Part shown: one piece after another, positions 8,028 through 16,982 of the stretch
Position numbering within the stretch: position 1 is the first letter of the stretch
Layout: the number at the start of each line of letters is the position of its first letter
NCBI GenBank assembly: GCA_002083525.1
Contig: LWDM01000058.1
Location: forward strand, 1 to 52,117
From: Proteobacteria bacterium SG_bin9
GTDB taxonomy: Bacteria; Pseudomonadota; Alphaproteobacteria; Rhizobiales; Xanthobacteraceae
DNA length: 52,117 nucleotides
Direction of reading: 5' to 3'
Notes under the pieces: model-generated
The model's input: only the letters and a program-made list of their open reading frames with translations
Databases searched by the model: none
Told to the model about the DNA's origin: nothing
Program-made: the position numbers and the translations under genes

Positions 8028-9281
8028 ATGTCCCTGCCCTCTTCCATCGATGTCGCGATCATCGGCGCCGGCGCCGGCGGCCTTGGCGCCGCGCGCGCGC
8101 TGGAAGGCTCCGGACTGTCGGTGCTGGTGCTGGAAGCGCGCGACCGGATCGGCGGCCGCTCCGCCACGCTGATCCTGCCTGGCGATATCCGTTTCGACCT
8201 CGGCTGCGAGTGGCTGCATTCCGGCGACGTGAATTCGTTCACGCCGATCGCCAAGCAACTCGGCTTCACGGTCGACAAGCATCGCCCGCCATGGCGCGAA
8301 CAGAGCGTCGACAAGGTATTCCCGCAAAAGGACCGCGACGAATTCATCACTGCGCTCGATGAATTCTACGAGCGCGCGGAAGCCGCCGCCGAGAAAGACG
8401 AAGACGCTCCCGCCAATCTCTATCTGGAGCCCGGCAATCGCTGGAATCCGATGATCAACGCGATCTCGACCTACGTGAACGGCTGCGAGCTTGATCAAGT
8501 CTCGATCCACGACATGGATGCATATGAGGACACCGAGGTGAACTGGCGCGTGCGCCAGGGCTACGGCGCGCTGATCGCTGCTTATGGCGCATCCTGCCCC
8601 GTTGCGCTGAACACCCAGGTGAAGTTGGTCGACCATTCCGGCGCGCGCATTCGCATCGAGACCTCGCGCGGCACGATCGACGCCGACAAGGTGATCGTCA
8701 CCGTGCCGACCGACATTCTCGCGCGCGAGGACATCCGCTTTCATCCGCCGCTGCCGGAGAAAGTCGCGGCGGCCGCCGGCCTGCCGCTCGGCCTCGACAA
8801 CAAGGTGATGCTCGCGCTCGCCGAGCCGGAAGCGCTGCCGGTCGACGGCAGCCTGCGCGGCGCGACCATGCGCGTAGCCACCGGCGCGTATCATCTGCGG
8901 CCGTTCGGGCAGGCGTGTGTCGCCGGTTTCTTCGGCGGCACCTTCGCACGCGAACTGGAAAACGCGGGCGAAGGCGCAACGGCAGCCGCAGCCATCGACG
9001 AGATCGCCGACCTGCTCGGTAACGACTTCCGCCGCAAGCTGTCGCCGATCGGCGAATCGCGCTGGGCGCACGACCCGTTCGCGCGCGGGTCCTATTCGCA
9101 CGCGCTGCCGGGGCACGCGGGCGATCGCGCGATCCTCGCCGCCCCCGTCGACGGACGTCTCTTCTTTGCCGGTGAAGCAACCTCGCCGAACTTCTTTTCC
9201 ACCGCCCATGGCGCGCGGGATTCGGGCGAACGGGCAGCAAAGGAAGCGTTCGCTGCGCTGAAGACGGCGGCTATCCGATAA
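8028..9281 (+). CDS. FAD-dependent flavin monoamine oxidase family protein
   Basis: A 417-residue flavoprotein. The N-terminal FAD motif IDVAIIGAGAGGLGAARAL is followed by the acidic strand end VLVLEARDRIGGRS, the DMGG-like FDLGCEWLHSGD, and the C-terminal LFFAGEATSPNFFSTAHGARDSGERAA that closes the FAD site. This is the amine oxidase architecture (polyamine, tryptophan or monoamine oxidases and desaturase-like relatives). No signal peptide is seen, so it is probably cytoplasmic. The substrate is not readable. Its 3' end overlaps the convergent DCC-family gene by 11 bp. Confidence 0.85.
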   Translation: MSLPSSIDVAIIGAGAGGLGAARALEGSGLSVLVLEARDRIGGRSATLILPGDIRFDLGCEWLHSGDVNSFTPIAKQLGFTVDKHRPPWREQSVDKVFPQKDRDEFITALDEFYERAEAAAEKDEDAPANLYLEPGNRWNPMINAISTYVNGCELDQVSIHDMDAYEDTEVNWRVRQGYGALIAAYGASCPVALNTQVKLVDHSGARIRIETSRGTIDADKVIVTVPTDILAREDIRFHPPLPEKVAAAAGLPLGLDNKVMLALAEPEALPVDGSLRGATMRVATGAYHLRPFGQACVAGFFGGTFARELENAGEGATAAAAIDEIADLLGNDFRRKLSPIGESRWAHDPFARGSYSHALPGHAGDRAILAAPVDGRLFFAGEATSPNFFSTAHGARDSGERAAKEAFAALKTAAIR

Positions 9282-9678
9282 TCCGGTCCCGGAACGACGC
9301 ATCGCCGACGTAGCACGTGTCGTACGTGCCGAAGATGCGATAGCGGTTGCGCGCAACCAGATTGTAGACCGCATCGCGCAACGGCTTCGGCACCGCTTTC
9401 AGAATGCGCGCCCATGGCCAGCCCGGCAGACTGCCGAGCACGGTCAGTGCTGCATCCGACTTGAAATACGCGACGCCATTGCGGATCACCGCATTCGTAT
9501 CCGGATCGTCCGGGTTGATGCCGAAGTGTCGCGCGAGCCGTTGCCCATACGGCGACTGGATCGCCGTGAAGCGAAAGATTTTCGCCGTGTCGCGCGCTGC
9601 CACGAACCGCACCCAGCGTGAGCAGAAGATACAAACACCATCGAAGAGAATGACGTTGTCGTCGGGCCAGGCCGCCAT
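9271..9678 (-). CDS. DCC-family (DUF393) thiol-disulfide oxidoreductase
   Basis: A 135-residue thioredoxin-like protein with the family's DxxCxxC motif, D13-G-V-C16-I-F-C19, followed by RFVAARD and FTAIQSPYGQRL. These proteins are predicted to exchange dithiol/disulfide pairs. The two cysteines are in the usual place. It is the last gene of a four-gene operon: its ATG lies three bases after the stop codon of the SDR-DoxX gene, so the two are probably co-translated. Its end overlaps the convergent amine oxidase gene. Confidence 0.85.
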   Translation of the reverse strand: MAAWPDDNVILFDGVCIFCSRWVRFVAARDTAKIFRFTAIQSPYGQRLARHFGINPDDPDTNAVIRNGVAYFKSDAALTVLGSLPGWPWARILKAVPKPLRDAVYNLVARNRYRIFGTYDTCYVGDASFRDRIIG

Positions 9679-9681
9679 GCG

Positions 9682-11001
9682 TCACCTGTTGTCCGACATC
9701 AACAGCGCCACCAGCATTAGCACGATGGCAGGGCCGGTCTTCACCAGCGCGCCGAGCGGCTCGATCCAGAGATCGGGTGCGAGAATGGCGGAGCCGAACA
9801 TGTAACCGAGCGACGCGACGATCCCGAAGATCAGGCCCCATCGTGACGTTCGGCGCAGCACGATCAGGCATCCGATGGTCATGTCCATCAGACTGGTGCC
9901 GATGGTCATGGGAGCGACGATCCACGCCGGAAACTTGTGCGCCACAAGGATTCCGGCCGCCGCATCATATGAGACGAAGAGCGCGATGAACCCCGATGCA
10001 ATCCAGAACACGCCCAGCGCCGCGATGATCAGCGCCTTGATCAGGAACAGGCGCGCGAACCAGATGTCCTGAATCGTCGCCGGATGGCGGCCGACAGTTT
10101 GATCGAGCGTCATCGGGTTGATGCCGGTCGCAGCCATCCACGCGGACGGATCGCCGCGAACGCCGCGGCGCAATTCCGCAATGGCGGTACTGCGCATCGG
10201 CGACATCCATCCGAGCCAGCTTGTGGCATCGCCGAGCTTCGCGCCGAGATCGATGAGAAAAAGCGGCGTCCTGACCCGCGTGATGTGGGCGGTGCCGAGC
10301 GCAATCCGGAACGCGTCGATCACGTCGCCGAGCGTCGCCAGTTGCGGCTGCATCAGGTCCCAGACGATGCCCGTCTCCGGCACGCCGTGTTCTGCCAGCC
10401 AGGCAATCGTCGTGGCGATATCCTGCACAGCGACTGGCTGAAACCGCGTCGCCGCTTCCTCCTCCGGCAGATCGAACGGGAACGCCGCCAGCGCGCGCAG
10501 CATGGCGCTGCCGCCATAGGCCGCCGGGGCGATGACAAAGCCCGGCCGCAGGATCGCATAGCGCAGCCCGGACGCTGCGATCAGTTGCTCCGCCTCGCGT
10601 TTGGTGCGGCTGAACGCTGTGTGGTCCTCGGATGCATCGCCGGGCATCGAGATATGGACGAGAACCAGCTTGCGATCGGTCCGGCGGATCGCCTCGATCA
10701 ACCGTTCGACGAACCCGCGATGCACATCGCTTGTATCGCTGCCCGGCCCGTCCTGCAGCACGCCGAGGCAATTGACGACGCAGTCGATGTCGCGGTCGGC
10801 GAAGAGAAACGCGAGCGCGTTCGCATCCATCGCCATGATCGGCATGTCGTGATCGTCCACGCTGCGCTTCTGCGCTGGCGAGAACGCGCGCGCCGCACCG
10901 ACGACCTTGAAGCCGCGGCTGCGCAGATCGTCGGTGACGAACCGACCGATCAGGCCGGAGGCGCCGAGCACGAGGACCTTTCGCGGCGATGCATCACTCA
11001 T
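9682..11001 (-). CDS. NAD(P)-binding SDR fused to DoxX-like membrane domain
   Basis: 439 residues in two parts. The first 300 or so form an atypical SDR with the VLVLGASGLIGRFV Rossmann motif, VNCLGVLQDG and a SRTKREAEQLI helix; this is the NAD(P)H-binding epimerase type that lacks a clear YxxxK. From about residue 315 there are four hydrophobic helices (for example LFLIKALIIAALGVFWIASGF), resembling the DoxX-like half of similar fusions. The cytoplasmic reductase is thus tied to a small membrane module that may deal with quinones or thiols. It starts nine bases after the DUF2269 stop and is followed within three bases by the DCC gene. Function unknown. Confidence 0.8.
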   Translation of the reverse strand: MSDASPRKVLVLGASGLIGRFVTDDLRSRGFKVVGAARAFSPAQKRSVDDHDMPIMAMDANALAFLFADRDIDCVVNCLGVLQDGPGSDTSDVHRGFVERLIEAIRRTDRKLVLVHISMPGDASEDHTAFSRTKREAEQLIAASGLRYAILRPGFVIAPAAYGGSAMLRALAAFPFDLPEEEAATRFQPVAVQDIATTIAWLAEHGVPETGIVWDLMQPQLATLGDVIDAFRIALGTAHITRVRTPLFLIDLGAKLGDATSWLGWMSPMRSTAIAELRRGVRGDPSAWMAATGINPMTLDQTVGRHPATIQDIWFARLFLIKALIIAALGVFWIASGFIALFVSYDAAAGILVAHKFPAWIVAPMTIGTSLMDMTIGCLIVLRRTSRWGLIFGIVASLGYMFGSAILAPDLWIEPLGALVKTGPAIVLMLVALLMSDNR

Positions 11002-11010
11002 GCTGGCATC

Positions 11011-11481
11011 TCACAACTGTGGTTTGGCGATCATCAGCCAGAGGATCGTGATCACGGCGCCGAATCCGGGGAAGCCGAACCAGAACCAGCGGCGAAAGAG
11101 AGTGTGATAGCGCACGGGCAGCGGCGCACTGTCCGCCAGCGCCTGCCGCGCCAGATTGCGCATCTCGATCTGCATGAACACCACGGGGATCCAGAACAGC
11201 CCGGCGACGCCGTACAGAATCAGCGCGGACTGCAGCCACAGTTCGCCGGACGTGGACGATGTCATCTGCATCAGCACCCAGCCGGTGACCGGCTGCAGCA
11301 CCACCGCGCTCGCGGTGAACAGCATGTCCGCGATCACGACGACGCCGGCGGTGCGCGCGATGAACGCCACGTCGCCGGAGCGATGCGCCATCAGCATGAA
11401 GAACGCGATCCCGGTGCCGGTGCCGAGAATGACGATGGCGCCGAGGACATGCAGAAATTTCAGAGCGAAGTAGAGCGTCAT
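11011..11481 (-). CDS. DUF2269 family integral membrane protein
   Basis: 156 residues with four hydrophobic segments: FALKFLHVLGAIVILGTGTGIAFFML, GVVVIADMLFTASAVVLQPVTGWVLM, ALILYGVAGLFWIPVVFMQI, and WFWFGFPGFGAVITILWLMIAK. The first helix, with its LKFLHVLGA signature and conserved His, is typical of DUF2269. The ATG at 11481 overlaps the TGA of the upstream hydrolase in an ATGA arrangement, indicating translational coupling; longer reading-frame extensions lie inside that hydrolase. The conserved histidine could hint at cofactor binding. The family function is unknown. Confidence 0.82.
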   Translation of the reverse strand: MTLYFALKFLHVLGAIVILGTGTGIAFFMLMAHRSGDVAFIARTAGVVVIADMLFTASAVVLQPVTGWVLMQMTSSTSGELWLQSALILYGVAGLFWIPVVFMQIEMRNLARQALADSAPLPVRYHTLFRRWFWFGFPGFGAVITILWLMIAKPQL

Positions 11482-12386
11482 TTCGATTTGCCCGGCGCGC
11501 CGCGGCCGCCTCCGAGAATGCCGCCCAGAATCTGCACCGCGCCCTCGCCCTCCGCCAGCCAATGCCCGTCGTCGCCCGATTTCGGCACGATGCGGAAATC
11601 CACCTTGCCGCCGGACGCACCAAACGCATCTGCCATCTGCCGCGAGATCGCCGGCGAGAAATACGAATCGTTCTCCGCGACGATCCAGGTCACGGGCACA
11701 CGCGCGCCTTTGCCGAAGGTCCCGGCGGCTGAGACGAGCCGCTCCGGCGCGCAGACCTCACCCGGACGATCGTTGGCGCGGCCGCCGCGGCCCGGTGCGA
11801 ACGCGACGATACGCGCGATCGTTCCTTGATCGCTGGCGGCAAGTGCCAGCGCGCCGAGCCCACCTGCCGAGTGGCCGACGATCAGCGCCGCATCCTTAGC
11901 GATGAACGGCTGCATGCGCATGAACGCCAGCGCATTGCGAATCGATTCGGCGGTCGCACGCCCAGCCGAAAGGTAATCCGCATTGCTGCAGCCGCCCTGC
12001 TCCTCGAGGTACGGCCCGCCGGTGGCGCCATGTCCCGGCCGCTCCGGCACCAGCACGGCATAGCCGCGCACCACCAGTGCCTGCGCCAGCGCGCGGTACT
12101 CCGGCTGCGGCATCTGTGCGCGGCGAATCGCGTTTTGTGTCGAGGCATGTGCGATCACCGCGAGCGGAAACGGTCCGTTGCCGACTGGGCGAAACAGCAC
12201 CGCCTGCGACAAGGTGGACGGATCAGGCGTCGGCACCCGCCAGAGCTGGCGGCGCGCCGGATTTTCCTCCGCCGACTGCGATCCGGCGCGGCCCTGCGCG
12301 ACAAGCGGATCGGCGGCCATGCCGAGCATGAGAATCACCGCGCAGATCCCCCGCAACGGCCAGACCCGGGATGGTTTTGGGATCAT
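11478..12386 (-). CDS. Exported alpha/beta hydrolase (dienelactone hydrolase-like)
   Basis: 302 residues from the ATG at 12386; an in-frame TTG at 12407 would add seven. An N-terminal hydrophobic segment (ICAVILMLGMAADPLVAQ) is a signal peptide or anchor. The hydrolase core shows RGYAVLVPERPGHGATGG, then the nucleophile elbow GHSAGG with the catalytic Ser, and later ENDSYFSP and DDGHW, which supply the Asp and His. It should act outside the cytoplasm on esters or similar bonds. It is the first gene of the operon with DUF2269, SDR-DoxX and DCC proteins. The substrate is unknown. Confidence 0.78.
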   Translation of the reverse strand: MIPKPSRVWPLRGICAVILMLGMAADPLVAQGRAGSQSAEENPARRQLWRVPTPDPSTLSQAVLFRPVGNGPFPLAVIAHASTQNAIRRAQMPQPEYRALAQALVVRGYAVLVPERPGHGATGGPYLEEQGGCSNADYLSAGRATAESIRNALAFMRMQPFIAKDAALIVGHSAGGLGALALAASDQGTIARIVAFAPGRGGRANDRPGEVCAPERLVSAAGTFGKGARVPVTWIVAENDSYFSPAISRQMADAFGASGGKVDFRIVPKSGDDGHWLAEGEGAVQILGGILGGGRGAPGKSK

Positions 12387-12577
12387 TCCAACGTCCGTCA
12401 GCGGCAATTCCGGTTACCGATCAGTCTAGCATTCGTCGCCCTAGCGGCGCACCGGCTCGGCGCCCTGTCACGTTTCGGTACACAAACGGCGGGAACATGA
12501 TGCCGAAAATCCACATATTAACGGATTATTAAACACAGACCTTGAAGCCCGCCCGCCGACTTGCTTTGATCCATGCC

Positions 12578-13087
12578 ATGAGCACAACCCTCATCGAGGT
12601 TCGGCCGGCCAAGACTGCGGATGCGTCCGACGTCGCGACCACCCATGATGAAGCATGGCGTGCCGCCTATCAGGGCATCATTCCCGGCGCCGAACTCGAG
12701 AAGCTGATCAATCGTCGCGGCCCGCAGTGGTGGGACAGCGCGATTCGCAAAGGCAGCCGCGTCAGCGTGCTGTCGTTCAGCGATCGTATCGCCGGCTATG
12801 CGAACTACGGACGCAACCGCGCCCGCAGCCTGCACTTCGAAGGCGAAATCTACGAGCTCTATCTGCGCCCCGAATTCCAGGGCCTCGGCTTCGGCCGCAA
12901 GCTGTTCACTGCCGCGCGGCGCGATCTCGCCCAGAGCGGACTGAAGAGCATGGTGATTTGGGCGCTGTCGGACAACGAGTCGGCGGTGGAGTTTTATCGC
13001 GCGCTCGGCGGCCGCATGGTCGCGCGCTCGTCGGAGCGGTTCGGGCAGAAGTCGCTCGACAAGGTGGCGTTCGCCTGGACGAACTGA
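12578..13087 (+). CDS. GNAT-family N-acetyltransferase
   Basis: 169 residues from the ATG at 12578. The fold signature is clear: the beta4 strand IYELYLRPEFQGLGFGRKLFTAARRDL contains the acetyl-CoA pyrophosphate loop (Q-G-L-G-F-G), followed by MVIWALSDNESAVEFYRALGG, the usual final helix and strand. The N-terminal half contains an AWRAAYQGIIPGAELEKL segment typical of one large GNAT subgroup. The acceptor substrate cannot be predicted. There is no good ribosome site; a TTG at 12542 is an alternative start. A strong terminator follows. Confidence 0.82.
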   Translation: MSTTLIEVRPAKTADASDVATTHDEAWRAAYQGIIPGAELEKLINRRGPQWWDSAIRKGSRVSVLSFSDRIAGYANYGRNRARSLHFEGEIYELYLRPEFQGLGFGRKLFTAARRDLAQSGLKSMVIWALSDNESAVEFYRALGGRMVARSSERFGQKSLDKVAFAWTN

Positions 13088-13112
13088 GTTCGATCCGAGT
13101 TTTCTGAAATCC

Positions 13113-13139
13113 AAAGCCGGCGCCGAGCGCCGGCTTTTT
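13113..13139. terminator. Bidirectional terminator between GNAT gene and folD
   Basis: AAAGCCGGCGC-CGA-GCGCCGGCTTT forms an 11-bp stem followed by further T residues on the plus strand and flanked by A residues, so it can also serve the minus-strand folD operon. It lies between two convergent stop codons. Confidence 0.85.
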
Positions 13140-13151
13140 GCTTTTGTGGAT

Positions 13152-14036
13152 TTACACGCCCGGCGGGCCGAGTGTGTGAATCGCACACGCGGCGCGCAGC
13201 GTGTTCACCAGCAGACACGCAACCGTCATCTGCCCGACACCGCCCGGCACCGGCGTGATCGCACCCGCGACTTCAAGCGCTTCGTCGAATGCGACGTCGC
13301 CGACCAGTCGCGTCTTGCCGTCCGCGAGCGGAATGCGGTTGATGCCGACATCGATCACGGTCGCGCCCGGCTTGATCCAGCTACCCTTGACCATCTCGGC
13401 TTTACCGACGGCCGCATAAACCAGATCGGCGCGCTTGCAGATTTCCGGCAGATCGCGCGTGCGCGAATGCGCGATGGTCACCGTCGCATTCTCGTTGAGC
13501 AGCAATTGCACCAGCGGGCGGCCGACGAGGTTCGAGCGGCCGATGATCACCGCATTCATGCCTTCCAGCGACGCATGCACGGTCTTGGTCAGGATGATGC
13601 AGCCGAGCGGCGTGCAGGGCGTCAGCGCCGGCAGGCCGTTGGCGAGACGGCCAGCGTTCACCGGGCTCAAGCCATCGACATCCTTGGCCGGATCGATCGC
13701 CGCGACCACCGCCTGCGGATCGAGGCTCTTCGGCAGCGGCAGTTGCACCAGAATGCCGTGCACCTTCGGATCGCGGTTGAGCTTGTCGACGACCGCCAGC
13801 AATTCGCCCTGCGTGGTCGTTTCCGGCAACACGTACTCGAACGACGCCATGCCGGCCGCTTCGGTCTGCTTCACCTTGCTGCGCACGTAAACCTGGCTCG
13901 CCGGATCGGCACCGACCAGCACCGCGGCAAGCCCCGGCGTCACCCCATGGCTCGCCTTGATCCGCGCGGCTTCCGTCGCGACGCGCGCGCGCAGATCGGC
14001 GGCAATGACTTTCCCATCGATGAGTTTCGCCGCCAT
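13152..14036 (-). CDS. folD: Bifunctional methylenetetrahydrofolate dehydrogenase/cyclohydrolase
   Basis: 294 residues, the family length. Diagnostic motifs are SQVYVRSKVKQTEAAGM (with the catalytic Lys and the YxxxK-like motif), HGILVQLPLPKSLD, the NADP-binding VIIGRSNLVGRPLVQLLL and the C-terminal PVPGGVGQMTVACL. FolD oxidizes 5,10-methylene-THF to methenyl-THF and hydrolyses it to 10-formyl-THF, feeding purine synthesis and initiator tRNA formylation. It is the last gene of a minus-strand group with DUF167 and YggT and has an AAGGA ribosome site. Confidence 0.97.
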   Translation of the reverse strand: MAAKLIDGKVIAADLRARVATEAARIKASHGVTPGLAAVLVGADPASQVYVRSKVKQTEAAGMASFEYVLPETTTQGELLAVVDKLNRDPKVHGILVQLPLPKSLDPQAVVAAIDPAKDVDGLSPVNAGRLANGLPALTPCTPLGCIILTKTVHASLEGMNAVIIGRSNLVGRPLVQLLLNENATVTIAHSRTRDLPEICKRADLVYAAVGKAEMVKGSWIKPGATVIDVGINRIPLADGKTRLVGDVAFDEALEVAGAITPVPGGVGQMTVACLLVNTLRAACAIHTLGPPGV

Positions 14037-14057
14037 GTCGGTCCTTCGTTGGTCGTG

Positions 14058-14378
14058 TCAGGCCGGATCGGCCACGAGCTTGTGCAGCATCTCGCCGAGC
14101 CGCTTCGGGTCGCCGTCGACCGCGATCTGTTTGCTGCGCGAGGTCACACCCGACAGCAAACGCACGTTGGCCTGCGGCACCTTGAGCGCTTTCGACAGCA
14201 GCTTGATGACCGCGCGATTGGCTTCGCCGCCCTCGGCGATCGCCTTTACCCGCACTTTCAGAACCGATCGGCCACCGGCATCCGTTTCGATACCGTCGAA
14301 ATCATCACGCCCGCCACGCGGGGTCACGCGCAATGCGACTGCAACACCCTCCGCAGAGTAGCGCCAGGGAAATGCCAA
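14058..14378 (-). CDS. DUF167/YggU family protein
   Basis: A 106-residue protein with the complete DUF167 pattern: VALRVTPRGGRD at the start, LKVRVKAIAEGGEANRAVIKLLSKALKVPQANVRLLSGVTSRSKQIAVDG in the middle. The fold is small alpha/beta and the function unknown; bacterial yggU is commonly beside yggT, as here. It lies 21 bases ahead of folD and 15 bases after the YggT stop, so the three are probably one transcript. Confidence 0.9.
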   Translation of the reverse strand: MAFPWRYSAEGVAVALRVTPRGGRDDFDGIETDAGGRSVLKVRVKAIAEGGEANRAVIKLLSKALKVPQANVRLLSGVTSRSKQIAVDGDPKRLGEMLHKLVADPA

Positions 14379-14393
14379 TCCGGCGGCCCGCGA

Positions 14394-14684
14394 TCAGAAG
14401 ACGTTGGGATAGACGTAGAGGGTGATCACTCGCTGAATGAAGAGAATGATCAGGATGACGATGATCGGCGAAATATCGAGACCGCCAAGATTCGGCATGA
14501 TGTTTCGGATCGGCCGCAGCACCGGTTCGGTGATCCGGTAGAGGAATTCAGCGACCGACGCGACGAACTGGTTGCGCGTATTTACGACATTGAAGGCGAT
14601 CAGCCACGACAGGATCGCGGACGCGATCAGCAGCCAGACATAGAGATCGAGAACGATAAGAACGATGTCGAGAATGGCGCGCAT
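14394..14684 (-). CDS. YggT family membrane protein
   Basis: 96 residues with two hydrophobic helices: ILDIVLIVLDLYVWLLIASAILSWLIAF near the start and SPIIVILIILFIQRVITLYV at the end. Between them lies the conserved ITEPVLRPIRNIMPNLGGLDISP motif that defines YggT/Ycf19. The family has been linked to osmotic tolerance and, in plastids and cyanobacteria, to membrane or division-related roles; its biochemical action is not settled. It is first in the YggT-DUF167-folD group. Confidence 0.92.
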   Translation of the reverse strand: MRAILDIVLIVLDLYVWLLIASAILSWLIAFNVVNTRNQFVASVAEFLYRITEPVLRPIRNIMPNLGGLDISPIIVILIILFIQRVITLYVYPNVF

Positions 14685-14879
14685 GGGTGGTGCTGGCTCT
14701 CAGGACGGCGGGATTGGAACTGGCCGCAACGTATAGTCTCGACCCCTCTCTCACAAGGGAGGAAGGGCAGCAAAACGCCCCGAAAACAGGCGATTTCGAC
14801 CATTCTTGACTTGGTATTGGGGGAGCGAGTAAATGACGCCCGCATGTCGGCCGCCGCGAGTTTTTGCCGCGGCCTGCAA

Positions 14880-14955
<76 letters not shown>

Positions 14956-14971
14956 ACATCCCTCAACGCAC

Positions 14972-15472
14972 TTAAGTCAGATCACGCGTCACCTCGGTGA
15001 CGGTCGTGCGAAAGCCGCGTTTGGTGAAAAAGGCGAGGCTGCGCGCGTTGTCGAGCGCGATCATAGCGCGGAGCTGCCTGATCCCGCGACCCTTCGCCCA
15101 TTCCGTGATCTCCTCAATCAGCTGCTCCGCAAGGCCCGTGTGCCGCAGCTCCGGCGCGACGAACACGTCGTGAATATAGACGTGCTCCGGCGAGCTGAAT
15201 TCCGGTTCGATCGCGTACGCTTCGGCGACGGCGTAAGCGCACAGTGTCCGATCGGCTCGCTCGCCGACGAGAAACAGAAGTTTTCCATCCGCACCCGGCC
15301 GGGTGAACCAGCTCCGATAGACGCGCCGTGCGTCGTCGGGAACGAGGAACCGCCGCGCATCGTAATCGACATGAGCGGAGAACAGCTCGTTCGCCATCGC
15401 GGCAATGCCGTCGATGTCGTCAAGCGTTGCCCTGCGGATACTTGTCGCTGTCATGCTGCGGACCATAGGCAT
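14972..15472 (-). CDS. GNAT-family N-acetyltransferase
   Basis: About 166 residues. It begins SIRRATLDDIDGIAAM and has the acetyl-CoA loop in VYIHDVFVAPELRHTGLAEQLIEEI, where the usual second Gly of Q/RxxGxG/A is partly changed (RHTGLA). It ends with ALDNARSLAFFTKRGF. The substrate is unknown. Three closely spaced ATGs (15472, 15466, 15454) are possible starts; the first has an AGG five bases ahead. It converges on tRNA-Ala, with only 16 bases between. Confidence 0.8.
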   Translation of the reverse strand: MPMVRSMTATSIRRATLDDIDGIAAMANELFSAHVDYDARRFLVPDDARRVYRSWFTRPGADGKLLFLVGERADRTLCAYAVAEAYAIEPEFSSPEHVYIHDVFVAPELRHTGLAEQLIEEITEWAKGRGIRQLRAMIALDNARSLAFFTKRGFRTTVTEVTRDLT

Positions 15473-15516
15473 CAACCTACGGTCCGCGCAGACACGATTC
15501 CGTCAGCAGCGTGTGT

Positions 15517-16329
15517 TCAAACGCTCGCGAACTTCGGCTTGCGCTTCTCGACGAAGCTGGCGACGCCTTCCTTGAAGTCGGCACTGGCGAGCGAGATCAT
15601 CATCTCGTGATTGGCAACCGCGGTCGCCTCCGCCATGGTCTGGAACGGCACGTCGTAGAGCTGCTGTTTGATCGTGCGCATCGACGCCGGCGCCACGTTC
15701 TCGGCCAGATCGCGCGCATACGCCATCGTTTCCTCGCGCAGCTTTTCGAGCGGATAGAGCCGGTTCACCAATCCCATGCGCAGCGCCTCATCGGCAGTGA
15801 CGCGGCGCGCCGACATCAAAAGATCGAGCGCATTGGCGTGACCGACGATGCGCGGCAGCATCCACGAGATGCCGTGTTCGGCGATCAGCCCGCGCCGGGC
15901 GAATGCCGTGGTGAACACGGCCGTGTCGGCGGCAAAGCGGATATCGCAGTAAAGCGCGTGGACGAGGCCGATACCGGCGGTCGCGCCGTTGAGCATGCCA
16001 ATCACCGGCTTCGGGATCGCCGGATAGTAGCCATTGCGGGTCTGCCAATCGGCGCGGCGGTTCATATCGAATGACGGCAGTGCGTCGCGGCGCTTGATAT
16101 CGTCCGGATCGAGCGTCTTCAGCGCATCCATATCGGCGCCGGCGCAGAAGCCCCGGCCCGCACCTGTGAGAACGATCACGCGGACGTTCTTGTCGGCGGC
16201 CGCCGTGGTCATGGCGTCGCGCACGTCGCGCTCCATCACCGACGTCCACGCATTCATGCGATCCGGACGGTTGAGCGTGATCGTCGCGATCGCGTCCTCG
16301 ACGCTGTAGCGAATTGCCTCGTAGGCCAT
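15517..16329 (-). CDS. Enoyl-CoA hydratase/isomerase (crotonase) family protein
   Basis: 270 residues with the crotonase core: ITLNRPDRMNAW, the oxyanion-hole segments GAGRGFCAGADMDAL and NGATAGIGLVHALYCDIRFAAD, and a C-terminal EGVASFVEKRKPKF. In the second active-site segment the position of one catalytic Glu of true hydratases is occupied in RRGLIAEHGISWMLPRIVG, where Glu-His-Gly is kept. It probably hydrates enoyl-CoA esters in fatty or aromatic acid breakdown. The ATG at 16329 has a GGGGAG site. A small NTF2-like gene lies just upstream on the same strand. Confidence 0.87.
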   Translation of the reverse strand: MAYEAIRYSVEDAIATITLNRPDRMNAWTSVMERDVRDAMTTAAADKNVRVIVLTGAGRGFCAGADMDALKTLDPDDIKRRDALPSFDMNRRADWQTRNGYYPAIPKPVIGMLNGATAGIGLVHALYCDIRFAADTAVFTTAFARRGLIAEHGISWMLPRIVGHANALDLLMSARRVTADEALRMGLVNRLYPLEKLREETMAYARDLAENVAPASMRTIKQQLYDVPFQTMAEATAVANHEMMISLASADFKEGVASFVEKRKPKFASV

Positions 16330-16369
16330 GGTGACTCCCCGTCTGTTGTTGGTTGTTATCGATGTTGAA

Positions 16370-16867
<498 letters not shown>

Positions 16868-16982
16868 CGCATGCCTCCCTGTTTTTGAGAGCATCTTGCG
16901 CAAGGATCGGTGCGCGTTTCAAGCACGCAGACGTTTCGCGGAATGAAACGCAGCGCGTCAGACGGAATTTGGAGCGAGACCG

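Noticed and set aside
7836..9374. A 512-residue minus-strand open frame across the amine oxidase
   Set aside because: It is antisense to a gene with clear family motifs, is Arg-rich and low in recognisable domains; a shadow frame due to high GC.
10084..11829. A 581-residue plus-strand open frame opposite the DUF2269/SDR operon
   Set aside because: Arg/His-rich composition and no domain; antisense shadow of three well-supported genes.
16868..16903. Upstream start for the NTF2-like gene
   Set aside because: The GTG at 16867 has a GGGAGG site at good distance; the upstream residues do not.
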